Part shown: one piece after another, positions 10,197-22,263 of the stretch
How the letters are laid out: each line of letters opens with the position of its first letter
How positions within the stretch are numbered: position 1 is the stretch's first letter
From: Orychophragmus violaceus
Lineage: Eukaryota > Streptophyta > Magnoliopsida > Brassicales > Brassicaceae
Direction: 5' to 3'
DNA length: 64,000 nt
NCBI GenBank assembly: GCA_030180135.1
Contig: CM058233.1
Span: 59,168,500 to 59,232,499 of the forward strand
Translations under genes and position numbers: made by a program
The notes under the pieces: model-generated
Told to the model about the DNA's origin: nothing
What the model saw: only the letters and a program-made list of their open reading frames with translations
Database searches by the model: none

Positions 10197-12871
10197 TCAA
10201 GTACCAGGAGGCCCTGACAGAGACTTTTTCTGTCTCTGTTCAAGTCTCCTCATCCAAGGTGGTGAGTAGGCTGTTGCGGAATGCTCATGTCCAAGAAAAG
10301 ATGGAGTGAAATGTGCTCCAGGATCTATAACCATAGTATGATCAGGCTGCTCAAAATCTGCGTCCCTTATGGTGAATGTCTGCCCATCTATCAGCGGCTT
10401 TCGCAGCTTATCCATCTCATAGTGCAGTGGTTCATCTCCCAGATGGAGGTCTATCAAGCTGTTCCTAACATCAATCAACGCTCCTACTGTAGCCAAAAAG
10501 GGTCTCCCAAGAAATAATGCTTCATCCGAATCGCAGTCATATCTCAGCACAAGGAAGTCTGTTGGAACTAAGTAGTTTCCAACTCTCACCGGAATGTCCA
10601 TAAGGAGTCCTTCAGGAACTCGTATGGACTGATCAGCTAGGACAAGAGAAGTCCTAGTAGGAGTAAAATCCAACATACCCAGCTTCTCTGCCACAGAGTA
10701 AGGCATCAAACTTCCAGCAGCTCCTAAATCACACAGAGAACGCCTAAAGCTATCCTCAAAGATAGAACAATCTAGCACAAAGACTCCAGGATCAGGCAGC
10801 TTCTTCGGGACCTTAGTTAGCAGAACATCACTAATATGCTGAGGAACTATTATCACCCAGTCTTTCAGATCATCATCCAGAGGCAACATCTTGTTTAAGT
10901 ACCTCTGCACACAAGGATGATAAGGTGGATCATCAGAAGTTGGAATTTCTTCCAATTCTTCACCAATCCCTTCTAATTTCTTCAGCTCTTCAATCTCTTG
11001 CCTAATCACTTCAGACACTGAGGAGTGTTGTCTAAAAATCTGTTCGTAGATCTCCTGTTGAGTAATCTCAGAGGCTCCATTGAATAGGCGATCAAGCTCC
11101 AAGTCAGCATCTATGCCATTATCATTCGACAGTTCTATCTGTTCACGCCCTGCAACGACCGACACTAAGGGTGTGTCGATCGTTGCCATCCCGACTGGTG
11201 TATCGATCGGCACAGATGTTGCATCGATCGACGCACTGCAGCAGATTTCACCCGAGAGTTTTTCACAAATATCCGAAAATTCTTGTTCAGTCACCAACTC
11301 AGCTGTACTTAGCTCAAATCTTTCACCTAGGTGAGATCCATCATTAATGCACACAGACCAGGCCTTAACATGAGTGTCTGCCACTCCTTTTCCCTTCAGT
11401 GAGCTGGACATCTGGTTCACCTGAGTGTCCAACTGCTTCATGTGAGTGCTCAGAGACTCAAATTTCCCATTGAGGTCTTCATAGACAGCGTCCAACTTCT
11501 TGTTGCAGTCCACAGAAATCTTGGTCTGACTCTCAATCAGTTGTTCCATCATAGCCTCCATTTTGCTCTCATGGGCTGTAGGTGCAGGAGGAGTCTGATA
11601 GGATGTAGATCCATAGGTTCTCTGAGTACCTTGTCCATAGGTCTTCTGAAAACCACCAGTCTGTCCTCCATTGGAGAATCTGTTCCCCTGTTGATTACTA
11701 AATCTATTACCTTGGAAACCAGAACCTCCTATGAAATTCACATCTTCTTCCTGAGTTTCCTCCTCAGTCTGAATCACCTCTACATCTTGGGCAAAGTGGA
11801 CAGCTTTCTTACTTGTCAGGAGATTGTAAACTGTGTCCAATTTGGATCTTATATTAGCTATATCAGAATTCTCTACGGTTCCACCAGATTTCTTCCTCCT
11901 TTCATCCATTGTCTTGCAACTGTTGCTGCCAATCAGGTTCTCAATCAACTGCTTAGCTTGTGTAGGAGTCCTGGTGTTGAAATTGGCATTACTGGAATTA
12001 TCCAGCGCAGTCTGATAAGGGAGATCTATGCCTCTGAAGAAGATACCAATCAGCTGTACTTCTGTGAATCCATGGTGTGGACAGTCACGCTGATACTGCT
12101 TAAATCTCATCCAGGCAGTTTTCAAGGGCTCCACAGCTCCTTGGGAAAAGTGAGTATGTCCTGTCTGGACTGATCCGAGCGCGCATCATCATAAAAGTGA
12201 CGCAGGAACTCACTCTTTAAGGCTGCCCAAGTAGTATACTGACCAGGTGCCAGTTGTCTCAGCCATGCACTAGCGTCTCCAGCAAGACTGTGCGGAAATA
12301 GCTTAAGGAACAGATAGTCCGGGCATACTCCTTCATATTTCATGCCAGTGACTATGTCCTCAAACTTGTCAATGTGATCCATAGGCTGCTCTGCTTGAAG
12401 ACCATGAAAAGCAATCTGCCTCATCAGCTGGTAGTAGATGGTCTTTACCTCAAAATCATTCCTCTCAAAAGCAGGAAGCACTAGAGCTGCTCGGTTTGCA
12501 TGAAACTCATCAGGTCTGTTGTAGTCAGCTAGTATCCTCTCATGAACCACCATCTCTCTACCTTGGGCCTATCCTTGACCCTGGTTTTGGTTCAGCTCCT
12601 GTTGCTGTTGCTCAGGAGGATCAGGGATGACATTCCCTTCAGCATCAACCCGATGCCCAGCAGCATTGTACGGGTTGTTATCTCGGTCCCTCAGGGTACC
12701 TTCAGCATCTGGTATCAAGATCAGACGTTCTCGTACCATTCTCTCTCTCTTTTCTCTTCTGATAGTCCTTTCTAGACGTCCAAGTTCCTCTAGTCCGAGA
12801 TTAAGCAAGCTCGAGTTAGGATTACTTCGAGTTTTCTGCGTTGGCATAAACTGTCTGTAATCGTCCAACAA
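10197..12871 (-). pseudogene. GAG-aspartic protease polyprotein, broken
   Basis: It aligns along its length with the intact 873-codon ORF at 55818-58439. Here it is cut into three pieces: 12871-12569, then 12553-12122 after a stop codon, then 12134-10197 after a frameshift (the middle piece ends in KELWSP where the intact copy reads SQGAVEPL). The GAG core shows FRGIDLPYQTALDNSSNANF and HFYDDARSDQ. A Gly/Gln/Asn-rich linker follows (about residues 130-190 of the last piece), then the protease-like region with CDLGAAGSLMPYSVAEKLGM. It ends with WMRRLEQRQKKSLSG about 100 bp before the CGATCG cluster. The product would have been capsid protein plus protease. Confidence 0.88.
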
Positions 12872-13091
12872 CGATCGATGCTATCAGTGCAACGATCGAT
12901 TCAATCTCAGAATCGCCTAGTGACGATCGACGCAAGGGATGCAACGATCGACGCAAGGCGAAAGTCGTACCTGCGACAGAAAGAAACAGAGAAAAAGTTA
13001 GCAAAATATAAAAACAAAACGAAAAAGCAAAAACAAAAAGAAAAATTTCTAGTAAAAACCCTAAGTTCGGTCCTATCGAAGACTCTAAGAG

Positions 13092-13109
13092 TCCCCGGCA
13101 ACGGCGCCA
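13092..13109 (-). promoter_or_regulatory. Primer binding site of gag-only element copy 1
   Basis: On the minus strand TGGCGCCGTTGCCGGGGA lies six bases inside the 5' LTR. The same sequence is found at the equivalent place in the copy at 58663-58680. This type of site occurs in Athila-like gypsy elements. I did not verify the matching tRNA. Confidence 0.7.
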
Positions 13110-13115
13110 AAAACT

Positions 13116-14325
13116 TGATAGGTTGTGAGTTTTACCCTATTCTAAACTGCAAGTGAACAACAATGTCAAAGTAGTATATAGGGTTATCGAATCCACATGG
13201 ACACTTGGTCTCAATAGATCAGAACAGTAGATACTAATACTAGAAAGAAAGCAATGTAATTGAATTAAAAGCGGTGCGAGAAAGTAAATCAGTAGCAGAG
13301 ATTAACGGTTGTGGAAGCAATAAACTAAAAGCGTCAAGCCTAGGGTATTCTCAGGAAATCAGACAAGCAGACAGTTCATTCAGCAAGGATCTAATTAAGC
13401 ACAGTTCTAGAACTCAAAACACAGATATAGAATTAACCAAATTCCTTTGCGATAATTCTCTAAGTCTAAGTGCAGCAAACCAAACTTTCGTTTGCGAGAA
13501 CTAACAGATTAAACTAGCATTAATCCCAAGTTTGATATGTTCACAATTATCCTAAACCAAACTTCCGTTTGCGAATAGTTTAATTGCCCAATTTAATTAG
13601 TTCAGATTCCTAAACCCCACTTCCGTGACGTATTTAGCAACCTAAGATCTAGATTCTAATTGATCAGGTTAGAACTAGCTTTAAGCACAATTAAATTGAA
13701 GAACATATATAGTTTGAATCCTTAACTGAAATTGAACGAGTCTAGCAAGTCATGAAATCCTATGTGAGAAACCCTAAACCTAACTAGGAATCTACTCAGA
13801 CATAGATAATGAAAACATGATCATATGATGAATAAATTGCATAAAAGAATAAGAGTAAAAGGGGCTCGAAATCTTCTCCAAATACAGATGAAGTAATAGG
13901 TTCAGATCAGCCCCAAAAGCTCTAAAAATCCTCTGCTCTTAATTATGAAAGCGTAATGTCAAGCGTATCTAATTAAAACACTAAAAACTCTATTATATAG
14001 GTCTAATCTCGGCCAGGGGTTTCTTTGTAAATATCAGGAACTTCTGGATCAAAGTGCAATATCTTGATTCTTCTAAACCGCCGAGTTTTGGCCCATCTCG
14101 CTGGTGCATCGATCGATGCTAGAGTGCAACGATCGACACCTTTCTCTGTTTCGGACAGTGAACTCTCTCTCTCGGCCAAACACTCCAAAAATCTCCAAAA
14201 TGCTCCATTATCTCCAATTCAGCTCCAAACCTGATTATACCTGTAAAAGACTCTAAAAGAACACAAAAGACACTAAAAACACAACTATATCATGGCATAA
14301 AACCGGTAAAAACCATGATATATCA
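13116..14325 (-). repeat. 5' LTR of gag-only element copy 1
   Basis: A TATATAAT box (minus strand) lies at 13992-13999, so transcription would start a little downstream and leave a long R-U5 leader before the primer binding site. It contains a CGATCG cluster near 14105-14140. Confidence 0.93.
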
Positions 14326-14560
14326 GCTATCAAGACCCATTTGTTTCAAGAGTGATTCCGGTAATGGATATGATAACTCCACCAACTCGGTTTTCTTGTC
14401 CAGCATATAATCATCTTGTACCATATAAATAAATACACGATGTGTAGAACCATCGGGCAAAGTGATAAATTGCCCTCATTTGAGATTATCAACCACAAAA
14501 TGTCAAATATGGTCTCTCACAACCCATTCACCAAAATTAAGAGTTAATTGAACAATTATC

Positions 14561-15001
14561 TGTAAAAACAAATATTTATAAGCCACATTAGTGATCTTAT
14601 GGGAAAAACCATATTTCTTTGTGAAGTCTGATTCTACTATCTATATTGCCAATATTCTTCAAAATTGATTAAAAATAATTACCAAGCATAAGCATGTGAA
14701 ATTCACGCATGAAGAACATATACAATAACACACATTTATAAAAATTAAAATCAATAAAATTCATCATAAATATACAAATAATTATGTTTTTAAGAAACTT
14801 ATCAATCCAGACTTCCGGAGAAGTCTTACAATACTGGTTGCAAGACCTCTACAACAGTCTGACTAAGAGGGTATTTTTGCAATTAAAATTTTACAAAGCA
14901 GCTTGCATACGTAGTTTGACAATGAATCAGACTGTGTACCCATTTTGCTTTGTAAACTTTTCCGGATATTTTGCAATTGACCAAAACGTTGACTTTTCTA
15001 G
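14561..15001. other. MULE 5' flank, left of the Tat-like insertion
   Basis: No gene is seen. Several CAGACT/AGTCTG motifs (for example 14807-14845, 14855-14862, 14926-14935) and GCAATTGACC-type segments recur in the continuation at 32437 onward, which shows that the two pieces were once contiguous. Confidence 0.6.
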
Positions 15002-16252
15002 TGTTGGGGTCAAAAACCCCTCGACGAATACAATAGCCGAAAACAAGATCGGACGACCGGACACGGACAAATGTCCATTTCGGATAAACAAAATTTCGTA
15101 TAAATCACGAGTAATACGAAGTATCGATAACTTCGTATGAATAACCTTTCATACGAAAAGACCCAACGGACAACATTTCATAGGAAATGGACAATACTTC
15201 ATACGAAACGGACGACATTCCATACGAAACGGACGACATTCCATACGAAACAGATCAATCGGACAAACACATCTTTCGACAGGAACTACGGATAGACGAG
15301 CATCCGAACGGACAACTTCCGAGCTGAACCAGCTCGGATCCGAGCTGAAACAGCTCGGATCCGAGCTAAACCAGCTCAAAATTTCTGAGCTGAACCAGCT
15401 CGGACCGAGCTAAACCAGTTCGGAATTTCCGAGCTGAACCAACTAGCTCGGATCTGAACTCTTTTCTTCTCATTTTTCGATCATGATTCACTCTTCGGAA
15501 GTTCCGAGCTGAATGCATCTCTTGGAAACTTCCGAGCTGGATTTTGCTTCTACAAACTTTCCGAACGGATAGCGTATGATCAAACATTTGCCGATATCTC
15601 ATTCTACGGAAGCGCGACTAGTCGCAATCCATCTTCGGAAACATCGGTATATACTTTCTTGGCCGATAAACCAAGTTGTCGGATAAAGTTAGAGGAAATA
15701 CGAATATAGGCCCAAACATACAACATTCATATGTCTGAAACTTTGGGCCAAATGAAGAAGTTTGTACATAAACGGACTCGGACCGTCCGTTCTCGGCCCA
15801 TTCGGAAAATAGGTCAAACCGCGGAGAGATAATTGCCGAAGAAAGAAGATAAACTCGAAGAAGTAAAGATGAAGAGATCTCCGAGCTAAAGAGGAAAATC
15901 AGAGATGAAAATGTAAATATTAATGGAAAAAGGAAGGAGATAACAACAAGAAGATTTCCAAAAATCTTGCGGAAAATATCCTCGAAGCCGACTTGCCGCA
16001 GCTATATAAGGAGATGATAGTCATACGATTTGGATATAGCAAAAAACTCTAGCATCTACACTGAAGAACTTAGCCATTTTCTTAGCTGTTTCCGTTCTTT
16101 GTATTCTCTTTTCCGATCTTTGTACTCTCTTGTCGATCTCTTATCAATAAAATATCCTCCGGGTATACTATTTCAGTGTGTTTATCTTTGAAGTTTCTGT
16201 TCCCTAAAAGTTCGCTCTACAATTTTTGACAGTGCGAGTTCCGACTCTCACA
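15002..16252 (+). repeat. 5' LTR of the Tat-like element
   Basis: It contains short palindromic GAGCTGAACCAGCTCGGA repeats at about 15315-15445, a TATATAAG box at 16003-16010 and an AATAAA signal at about 16146. A TGTACTCTCTTGTCGATCTC segment lies between the last two. Confidence 0.88.
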
Positions 16253-16275
16253 GTTTGGTGCCGTCTGTGGGGAAA
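16253..16275 (+). promoter_or_regulatory. Putative primer binding site of the Tat-like element
   Basis: TTTGGTGCCGTCTGTGGGGA follows the CA end of the 5' LTR after one base, which fixes the element's orientation as plus. I did not match it to a specific tRNA. Confidence 0.65.
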
Positions 16276-16355
16276 TAGAAGTTTCTTACACTTAAAAAAC
16301 ACCGAGTAGCGGATCCGAAGATACGGCCTCCAACGGAGACATAACAAATCATCCA

Positions 16356-16800
16356 ATGGCGATCATCGCTGCAGCAGACACAGCCGCATCACACGACACC
16401 ATGACGGATAACGCTGCGACAGACGCAGCCGCAACTGATGCAACGACAGCCGACGTAGCGCTATCCAATTTAAAGGAGACGACAGCCGTACCGATGCAAA
16501 AACTCAGTATTAGGAGAAGGCAAATACCACGCTCACCGAGCAACTGGAGAGGATCAGAACAAAAACCATGGAGAACTCGAGCAGTGAAGTTCGGACCAAA
16601 TAATCATAGGCGACTCAACCTCTCGACACATGGCGGCTCAATGAGAAACCCTACGCTATGTCGACCGCAATTTGCAAACAAGGGAAACCCTCCTACGGAC
16701 AGATCTAACACAACAAAAATGATCACTACGACTATCGACGTCGATGGAGAAGAATGCATGGACGCAACCTCAAACAAAAATGAATCGTAACAATGATACC
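16356..16800 (+). pseudogene. GAG N-terminal remnant of the Tat-like element
   Basis: An alanine/threonine-rich open frame (MAIIAAADTAASHDTM...) leads, after a frame change, into LTEQLERIRTKTMENSSSEV, which resembles the start of Tat-lineage GAG proteins. No capsid core or zinc knuckle follows. The 144-codon open frame is probably not a working protein. Confidence 0.5.
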
Positions 16801-17734
16801 AACATCGGATCGGAATTCGCCAAAGCCAAAGAGAACAATTTGTGGTGTTCAAAGATCGTCTTCATCGTAACTCACTTTACGATCTGTCCGATTGTCAAGA
16901 TAAGTACCTAAATTCGTATTCGCCTTATCGTCGTCAAGTGCTTTATACATTACTCCGATTTATTCAACTTCTTTATGATTTATCGATTTTAGCTCCGTCA
17001 CAAGTTTTTCGCTTTCAATGCTTTACGATTATAGGAATTACTAATATTTCTAACTTACACAGAAATTAACATGATAAACTCTTGATCGAAATCATAAATA
17101 TCTCGTCAAATCTTTTCTTATGTTCAACTTACAATCTATTCCTATTTGATTTCATATTGAACATCTTGGTTTGAGACTTTGCGGTTATACATCATGATCA
17201 GAGCCTAACCGATTTTCATTATCGAACGAGTTTCCGAACTTCGCTTCGTGTGCAGATCTATCCGCGATGCCAAGAAGCCAAACAACCGATGATCGTACCG
17301 GAATCGAGCGGCTTGAAAAAACTGTTTTAATACGTTGCTGCACCTTCGCACAACAGCCGAGTCGAACTTTCTCTAACCAATCGTCATCGATGCCCCACCA
17401 TCACACCAGCATGCGTTCCAAGCCATCTTGCTCCTTGGCCGTATATATCCGAGCACATAAGACTGCTCGAAAAATCCGAGCATGCAAGACTGGTTGGAAA
17501 ATCCGAATTCGCAAAGTTACGCGAAACTTCCATGCGCTCAGAACTATCCGAACAAGGATGCTCGAAAGTCCGACCAAACCTGATCGAAAATTCTGAGAGG
17601 GACCAGTTCGGAAATTCCGAGCAGGCCAGGTCGGAAAACCCAGCAGACCAGCTCAGAAATTCTGAGCAGACCAGCTCAAAAATTATGAGGAGGCCAACTC
17701 AAAAATTCCGAGCAAAACCAGGCACGCAAACGCT
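16801..17734. other. Unrecognised internal sequence of the Tat-like element
   Basis: I see no conserved domain. From about 17430 to 17730 the sequence moves into degenerate CCGAGCA/GCTCGGAAATTC repeats that precede the main array. Confidence 0.4.
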
Positions 17735-18420
17735 CGCAAAGCATGCTCGACAACTCGCAAAGCATGCTCGGCAACTCGCAAGCGTGCTCAGCAACTCGCA
17801 TAGCATGCTCGTCAACTCGCAAAGCAAGCTCGGCAACTCGCAAGCGTGCTAGGCAAATCGCAAAGCATGCTAGAGAACTCGCAAAGCATGCTCGGCAACT
17901 CGCAAGCATGCTCGGCAACTTTCAAAGCAAGCTCGGCAACTCGCAAGCGTGCTCGGAAACTCGAAAAGCAAGCTCGACGACTCGCAAGCATGCTCGACAA
18001 CTCGCAAAGCATTCTCGGCAACTCGCAAAGCGTGCTCGGCAACTCGCAAGCATGCTCGGCAACTCGCAAGCATGCACGGCAACTCGCCAAGCATGCTCGG
18101 CAACTCGCAAAGCGTGCTCGGCAACTCGCAAAGCGTGCTCGGCAACTCGCAAAGCGTGCTCGGCAACTCGCAAAGCGTGCTCGGCAACTCGCAAAGCATG
18201 CTCGGCCACTCGCAAGCATGCTTGGCCACTCGCAAGCATGCTCGGCCACTCGCAAGCATGCTCGGCCACTCGCAAAGCATGCTCAGGAACTCGCAAAGCA
18301 TGCTCGGCCACTCGCAAGCATGCTCGGCCACTCGCAAAGCATGCTCAGGAACTCGCAAAGCATGCTCGGCCACTCTCAATGCATGCTCGGCAACTCACGA
18401 AACATGCTCGGACTGATTTG
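17735..18420. repeat. Tandem array of 20/21-bp GCTCGGCAACTCGCAAAGCAT units
   Basis: About 33 consecutive units, with two variants (20 bp with CGCAAGCAT and 21 bp with CGCAAAGCGT or CGCAAAGCAT); some later units read GCTCGGCCACTCG. The 21-bp period is divisible by three and lacks stops, which explains the long overlapping open frames in several phases on both strands. None of these is supported as a gene. Confidence 0.9.
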
Positions 18421-19600
18421 TGACCAAGCCAGCTCAGACAAAAGGAGACAGCCAGCTCGGGAAGGAAAAAAAAAACAGCTAGGAGAAAGAAGGAGGAATC
18501 AACTTGGGAAGGTAAAAAAAAAGGAAGTAGCAGCTCGGAGCAGCTCGGGAAGGAAGGAAGAAAAAAAAAAATTTAATAGCTCAAGCAGAAGGAGAAACCC
18601 AGCTCGGAAAAAAAGAAAAAGAAAGAGAACACAAGCAGCTCGGACGAAAGACTCCCGAGCTAGTTCCTATGGTGTATATATATAAAGGCATGTATATATA
18701 TAATACCAAGACTCCCGAGCTAATTCATGTGGTATATATATACAAAGACATGTATATATATTAAAAAAAAGGGTTTTGCCAAGCAAAGTGTTTCCGAACA
18801 CAAAAAAGATAAGCGAAATACATAAATTGCTGAACAAAAATTGCCTTGCCTCATAAGCTCGACAATACTTTATCAAGCATGTCCAAACGTATCAGCTTGG
18901 AGAATATATATCCCGCAACGTACCAACCTATCATGAAACACCTTGCTCGGCATCTCCACTTTTATGTCGCTCAATGTCTCCGCAAACGTGCTGCTCGGCA
19001 CGACATCTGCTTGGCATATCTTAGAATTTTAGCTCGTCGGAAATATAAGCCAAGTAACCTATACCGAAGATCTGCAACTTTCATATTCTGCTCGGCATCC
19101 ACCCATATCCAAGCAAAGACTAAATCCCGTAAAGCACCAATTATTCCGAGCAGATCATCATCCGCGATGCCTCAACTTGTCGCGGATCAATCTATCTCAA
19201 CCTGCCGAGCAAGAGCCTTCACCACCACCCGAGAAAAACTCTCAACTATCTCTTTGCGATTCCGCTGACATCCTCAAAGCGTCGGGATCCGAGCAGAATA
19301 TGTCCTCGTAATTTCTATTCAGCATACTAACCTTCGTGCGGCAATAACCAGGTCGGCAAAACTCCCTTCCGCAATCGTCTTCACAATTTCACCAAACCTC
19401 GGATGCACCATTTCAACGGCCAGTACACGATCGCTTCAGTTTGAAGCGATCGTATCATCAAACTCGGCGGACATAAAATGTTTTGGTCAGAAGACTTGAT
19501 CATGTGACAAAGAAATCTTCTCGGAATACTGTCCTCCGCTTGATCAAACCGACGGAACGAATGACGCGATCATGCACTTGTTCGCATCCAAAATTATCAA
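18421..19600. other. Non-coding/decayed internal sequence of the Tat-like element
   Basis: A purine-rich tract with CAGCTCGG repeats (18430-18660) and two TATATATA-containing copies of ACTCCCGAGCTA (near 18650 and 18709) are visible. Beyond that I recognise no domain. The element's polymerase genes would normally lie here. Confidence 0.5.
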
Positions 19601-19850
19601 CAAGAAGCTGCCGAATACTACAAATCAAACGTCCGCAATTGAAGGTTCCTCGACAACGACCTAGCCCTATTGAAAGTGTTACAGAACGCGGAAGAATGAA
19701 GCGCATGCAAACTAGGAGCAAACCGAGAAGGAACGTACATAGTTACCAAAGTAGTTCGCCGTGGAGCATACAAACTTGTTAACATGGACGACGACAAGAT
19801 TTCAAGAAGTTGGAATGCAACACATTTTGAAGAAGTACTATCACTAAGAC
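19601..19850 (+). pseudogene. Tat-type integrase C-terminus remnant
   Basis: The frame starting at 19601 reads QEAAEYYKSNVRN, then after stops CKLGANREGTYIVTKVVRRG, AYKLVNMDDDKISRSWNATH and FEEVL. This matches the C-terminal end of Tat-lineage integrases, where the protein usually closes with a SWNATHLKKYY-like segment. At least two in-frame stops interrupt it. It shows that the element descends from an autonomous Ty3/gypsy element. Confidence 0.75.
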
Positions 19851-20029
19851 AAGATTTCCAAACATCTAAAGAAATACTTGGACTACATGACGGCTTGATC
19901 ACCGAAACGGGTACGTAGGCAGCCGATGTCTTGATCGGTTCAGCTATCCCTCCTTTTCAAAAAAAAAGGGATTGGGTCCACATCGGAATTCAGAAAATTT
20001 TAAAACAATTCTCGAACTCAAAACAACCA

Positions 20030-20605
20030 TCTCGGAACGTCCGAGCAAATCAGCTAGGAACTTTCTAGCAAATCAGCTAGGAAAGTCGGAGCAAATCAGC
20101 TAGAACTTTCTAGCAAATCAGCTAGGAAAGTCGGGGCAAATCAGCTAGGAACTTTCTAGCAAATCAGCTAGGAAAGTCTGAGGAAATCAGTCAGGAACTT
20201 TCCACTCAGGAACTTTCCAGCAAATCAGCTAGGAAAGTTCGAGCTAATCAAACAAGTCAACTAGGAACTTTCCAGGAAACCAGCTAGGAAAGTCCGAGCT
20301 AATCAAACAAGTCAGCTCAGAACTTCCGAGCAAATCAGCCAGGAACTTTCTAGCAAATCAGCTAGGAAAGCCCGAGCAAATCAGCTAGGAACTTTCTAGC
20401 AAATAAGCTAGGAAAGTCCGAGGAAACCAGCTAGGAACTTTCCAGCAAATCAGTTAGGAAAGTCCGGTCCGAGCTAATCAAACAAGTCAGCTTGGGACTT
20501 CCGAGCAAATCAGCTAGGAAATTTCTAGCAAATCAGCTAGGAAAGTCCGAGGAAATCAGCTAGGAACTTTCCCGCAAATCAGCTTGGAAAGTCCGAGCTA
20601 ATCAA
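20030..20605. repeat. Tandem array of about 23-bp CAAATCAGCTAGGAAAGTCCGAG units
   Basis: Alternating AGGAACTTTCTAG and AGGAAAGTCCGAG variants form higher-order units of about 46 bp. Some units carry a CTAATCAAACAAGTCAGCT insertion (near 20235, 20300, 20475 and 20597). Confidence 0.85.
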
Positions 20606-20619
20606 ACAGGTCAGCCCAG

Positions 20620-20825
20620 AAATCTCGGGCTGACAACCCTCCGCGGAAATTCCGAGCTAACAACCCTCTGCGGAAATTCCGAGCCGACAACCCTCCACGG
20701 AAATTCCGAACTGACCATTCTCCGTGGAAATTCCGAGCTGTCCATTTTCCGCGGAAATTCCGAGCTGACCATTCTCCGCGGAAATTTCGAGCTGACCACT
20801 CTCCTCGGGAATTCCGAGCAAAACA
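20620..20825. repeat. 27-bp tandem array (GAGCTGACCATTCTCCGCGG type)
   Basis: About seven or eight units follow the pattern GAAATTCCGAGCTGACCATT CTCCGCG. The open frames on the minus strand (repeated EFPRRVVSS-like peptides) arise from the 27-bp period. Confidence 0.85.
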
Positions 20826-21594
20826 CTTATCTCGTACAAACAACTTACTCAAACAACTCCGGACAATAGATCTTAGTTGGAAGCACGGCGCGTCCGCAAA
20901 AGTTCAACTCCCCGACCATATTCTTGAAGTTATCCGGTAACAAAAATGAACTCTTTTTCTCCTTCTCATTTATATTATTTCTCTTAGATCAGAATTAGGA
21001 TATAAACTTTGTAGTTCAGAACTCGCCTATTATTATTACCTCGAATGCATAATTGTTAGAAATAGCTTATTTTGTCTGCTGACGGCCGCAGTAGACTAAC
21101 ACATACATCCTTTACGGATATTAGCCAACACATCCTATATGGATTAAGGCTCTATACATCCAACAAACGGATAAAAGCGCGCTATGTAAATTTTAAATAC
21201 CGCCAAGGTATGTTTATTATCGGCGAAGGGAACATAAGTCGAGAGGTCGATAATAATTCCTGAGAACAGGTTGTCGATATGTCTTCAAATCCGCCGCACC
21301 AGTACTGGAGTTGATAATAGACCCAAAAAATCCAGTATGACGCTACTCAACACACTGGTAAAATGACGTTTTAACCAAGTATACTTGGTTCGGTATCTTT
21401 GAAAGGTGGTACTGCGGATACCGGCTTATTTTCAGTGAAAGAAAGATGCGAGGCGAGAGTTTCGCGGAAAACCGGGATCGAAATTCCAAACCCAGTAAAA
21501 TACAACACACTGGTCTCGACAACGTCATTATTGAGTACACGACCGACTTGGGAATGTAAGACGGCAGACCCCCGCACTAGTACTAAAGTCAACC
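20826..21594. other. Non-repetitive internal sequence of the Tat-like element
   Basis: No gene or recognisable domain is seen. Short degenerate pieces related to the following array (CCAGTACTGGAG, CAAACCCAGTAAAATAC) occur from 21299 on. Confidence 0.4.
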
Positions 21595-22263
21595 ATAAAA
21601 CTCTTAAAACCCCATTAAGACGCTTCCGAGCAAACTTGTCTAGTCATTATAAGTCCGCAAGAGAAAAACGTTTTGTTATTTCTCGGACTCGAAACCCAAT
21701 AAGACGCTTCCGTGCACACTGGTCTAGTCATTATAATTCCACAAGAGAAAAATGTTTTGTTATTTCTCGGGCTCGAAACCCAGTAAAACGCTTCCGAGCA
21801 CACTGGTCTAATCATTATAAGTCCATAAGAGAAAAATGTTATGTTATTTCTCGGACTCGAAACCCAGTAAGACGCTTCCGAGCACACTGGTCTAATCATT
21901 ATAAGTCCGCAAGAGAAGGACGCTTTTCTTGGACACAATTTTGAAACCCACTAAGACGCTTCCGAGCACACTGGTCTAATCATTACAAGTCCGCAAGAGG
22001 AGTATGTCTTATTATTCCTCGGAATCAATTTCGAAACCCAGTAAGACGCTTCCGAGCACACTGGTCTAATCATTACAAGTCCGCAAGAGGAGTACGTCTT
22101 GCTACTCCTCGGACTCAATTTTGAAACCCAGTAAGATGCTTCCAAGGACGCTGGTCTAATCATTACATGTCAGCAAGAGGAATAAGTCATACTATTCCTT
22201 GGATTCAATTTCGAAAACCCAGTAAGAAGCTTCCGAGCACACTGGTCTCAATCATCTCAGGTT
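21595..22263. repeat. 84-90-bp tandem array of the Tat-like element
   Basis: Eight units carry GAAACCCAGTAAGACGCTTC CGAGCACACTGG. Unit starts at 21691, 21775, 21859, 21943, 22033, 22123 and 22213 show a shift from 84 to 90 bp within the array. Related units resume at about 29930-30010, so the LTR element at 22264-29898 was inserted into this array. Confidence 0.9.

Larger units (their letters stand above)
7601..14325 (-). mobile_element. Gag-only gypsy-type LTR retrotransposon, copy 1
   Basis: The LTRs at 7601-8819 and 13116-14325 begin TGATAGG and end ATATATCA. A perfect 5-bp duplication GCTAT flanks the element (7596-7600 and 14326-14330). On the minus strand the order is 5' LTR, primer binding site, GAG-protease ORF, about 1.4 kb of 3' non-coding sequence, polypurine tract, 3' LTR. 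No reverse transcriptase, RNase H or integrase is recognisable. The LTRs differ at about a dozen positions plus one 9-bp indel (an extra TATAAAGCG near 8450), so this is older than the copy at 53321. It is inserted in the MULE transposase gene. The GAG and protease resemble the Athila/Ogre branch of Ty3/gypsy. Confidence 0.92.
5560..14560 (-). pseudogene. MULE transposase, degraded and split by a retrotransposon
   Basis: Read on the minus strand, the N-terminal part lies at about 14560-14326 (FIYMVQDDYMLDKKTELVEL). It continues across the insertion at 7600 with HIYVTNDRQVRSMVELAS, then an acidic stretch. The MuDR-type region is at about 7320-7050 (GKRNWSDGIFIDKCF). The catalytic region follows: VIVVDGTHLTGKYGG near 6630 (first Asp), LVIVSDRHESIKNACETFF near 6480 (second Asp), then the GICYYHLQNNI segment. 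A C-terminal zinc knuckle, CSNCKQPDHKQPNC, lies near 5710. Many stops and frameshifts are present. The reading continues plausibly across the LTR element at 7601-14325, so the gene existed before that insertion. Confidence 0.8.

Noticed and set aside
11442..12173. 243-codon plus-strand frame
   Set aside because: It is antisense to the GAG-protease gene and has no family signature.
17743..18685. Several overlapping open frames of 130-280 codons on both strands
   Set aside because: They follow from a stop-free 20/21-bp tandem repeat; the peptides are simple periodic repeats and no frame is preferred.
20598..20852. Minus-strand repeat-rich frames (ARNFRGEWS-type peptides)
   Set aside because: They arise from the 27-bp period of the array.
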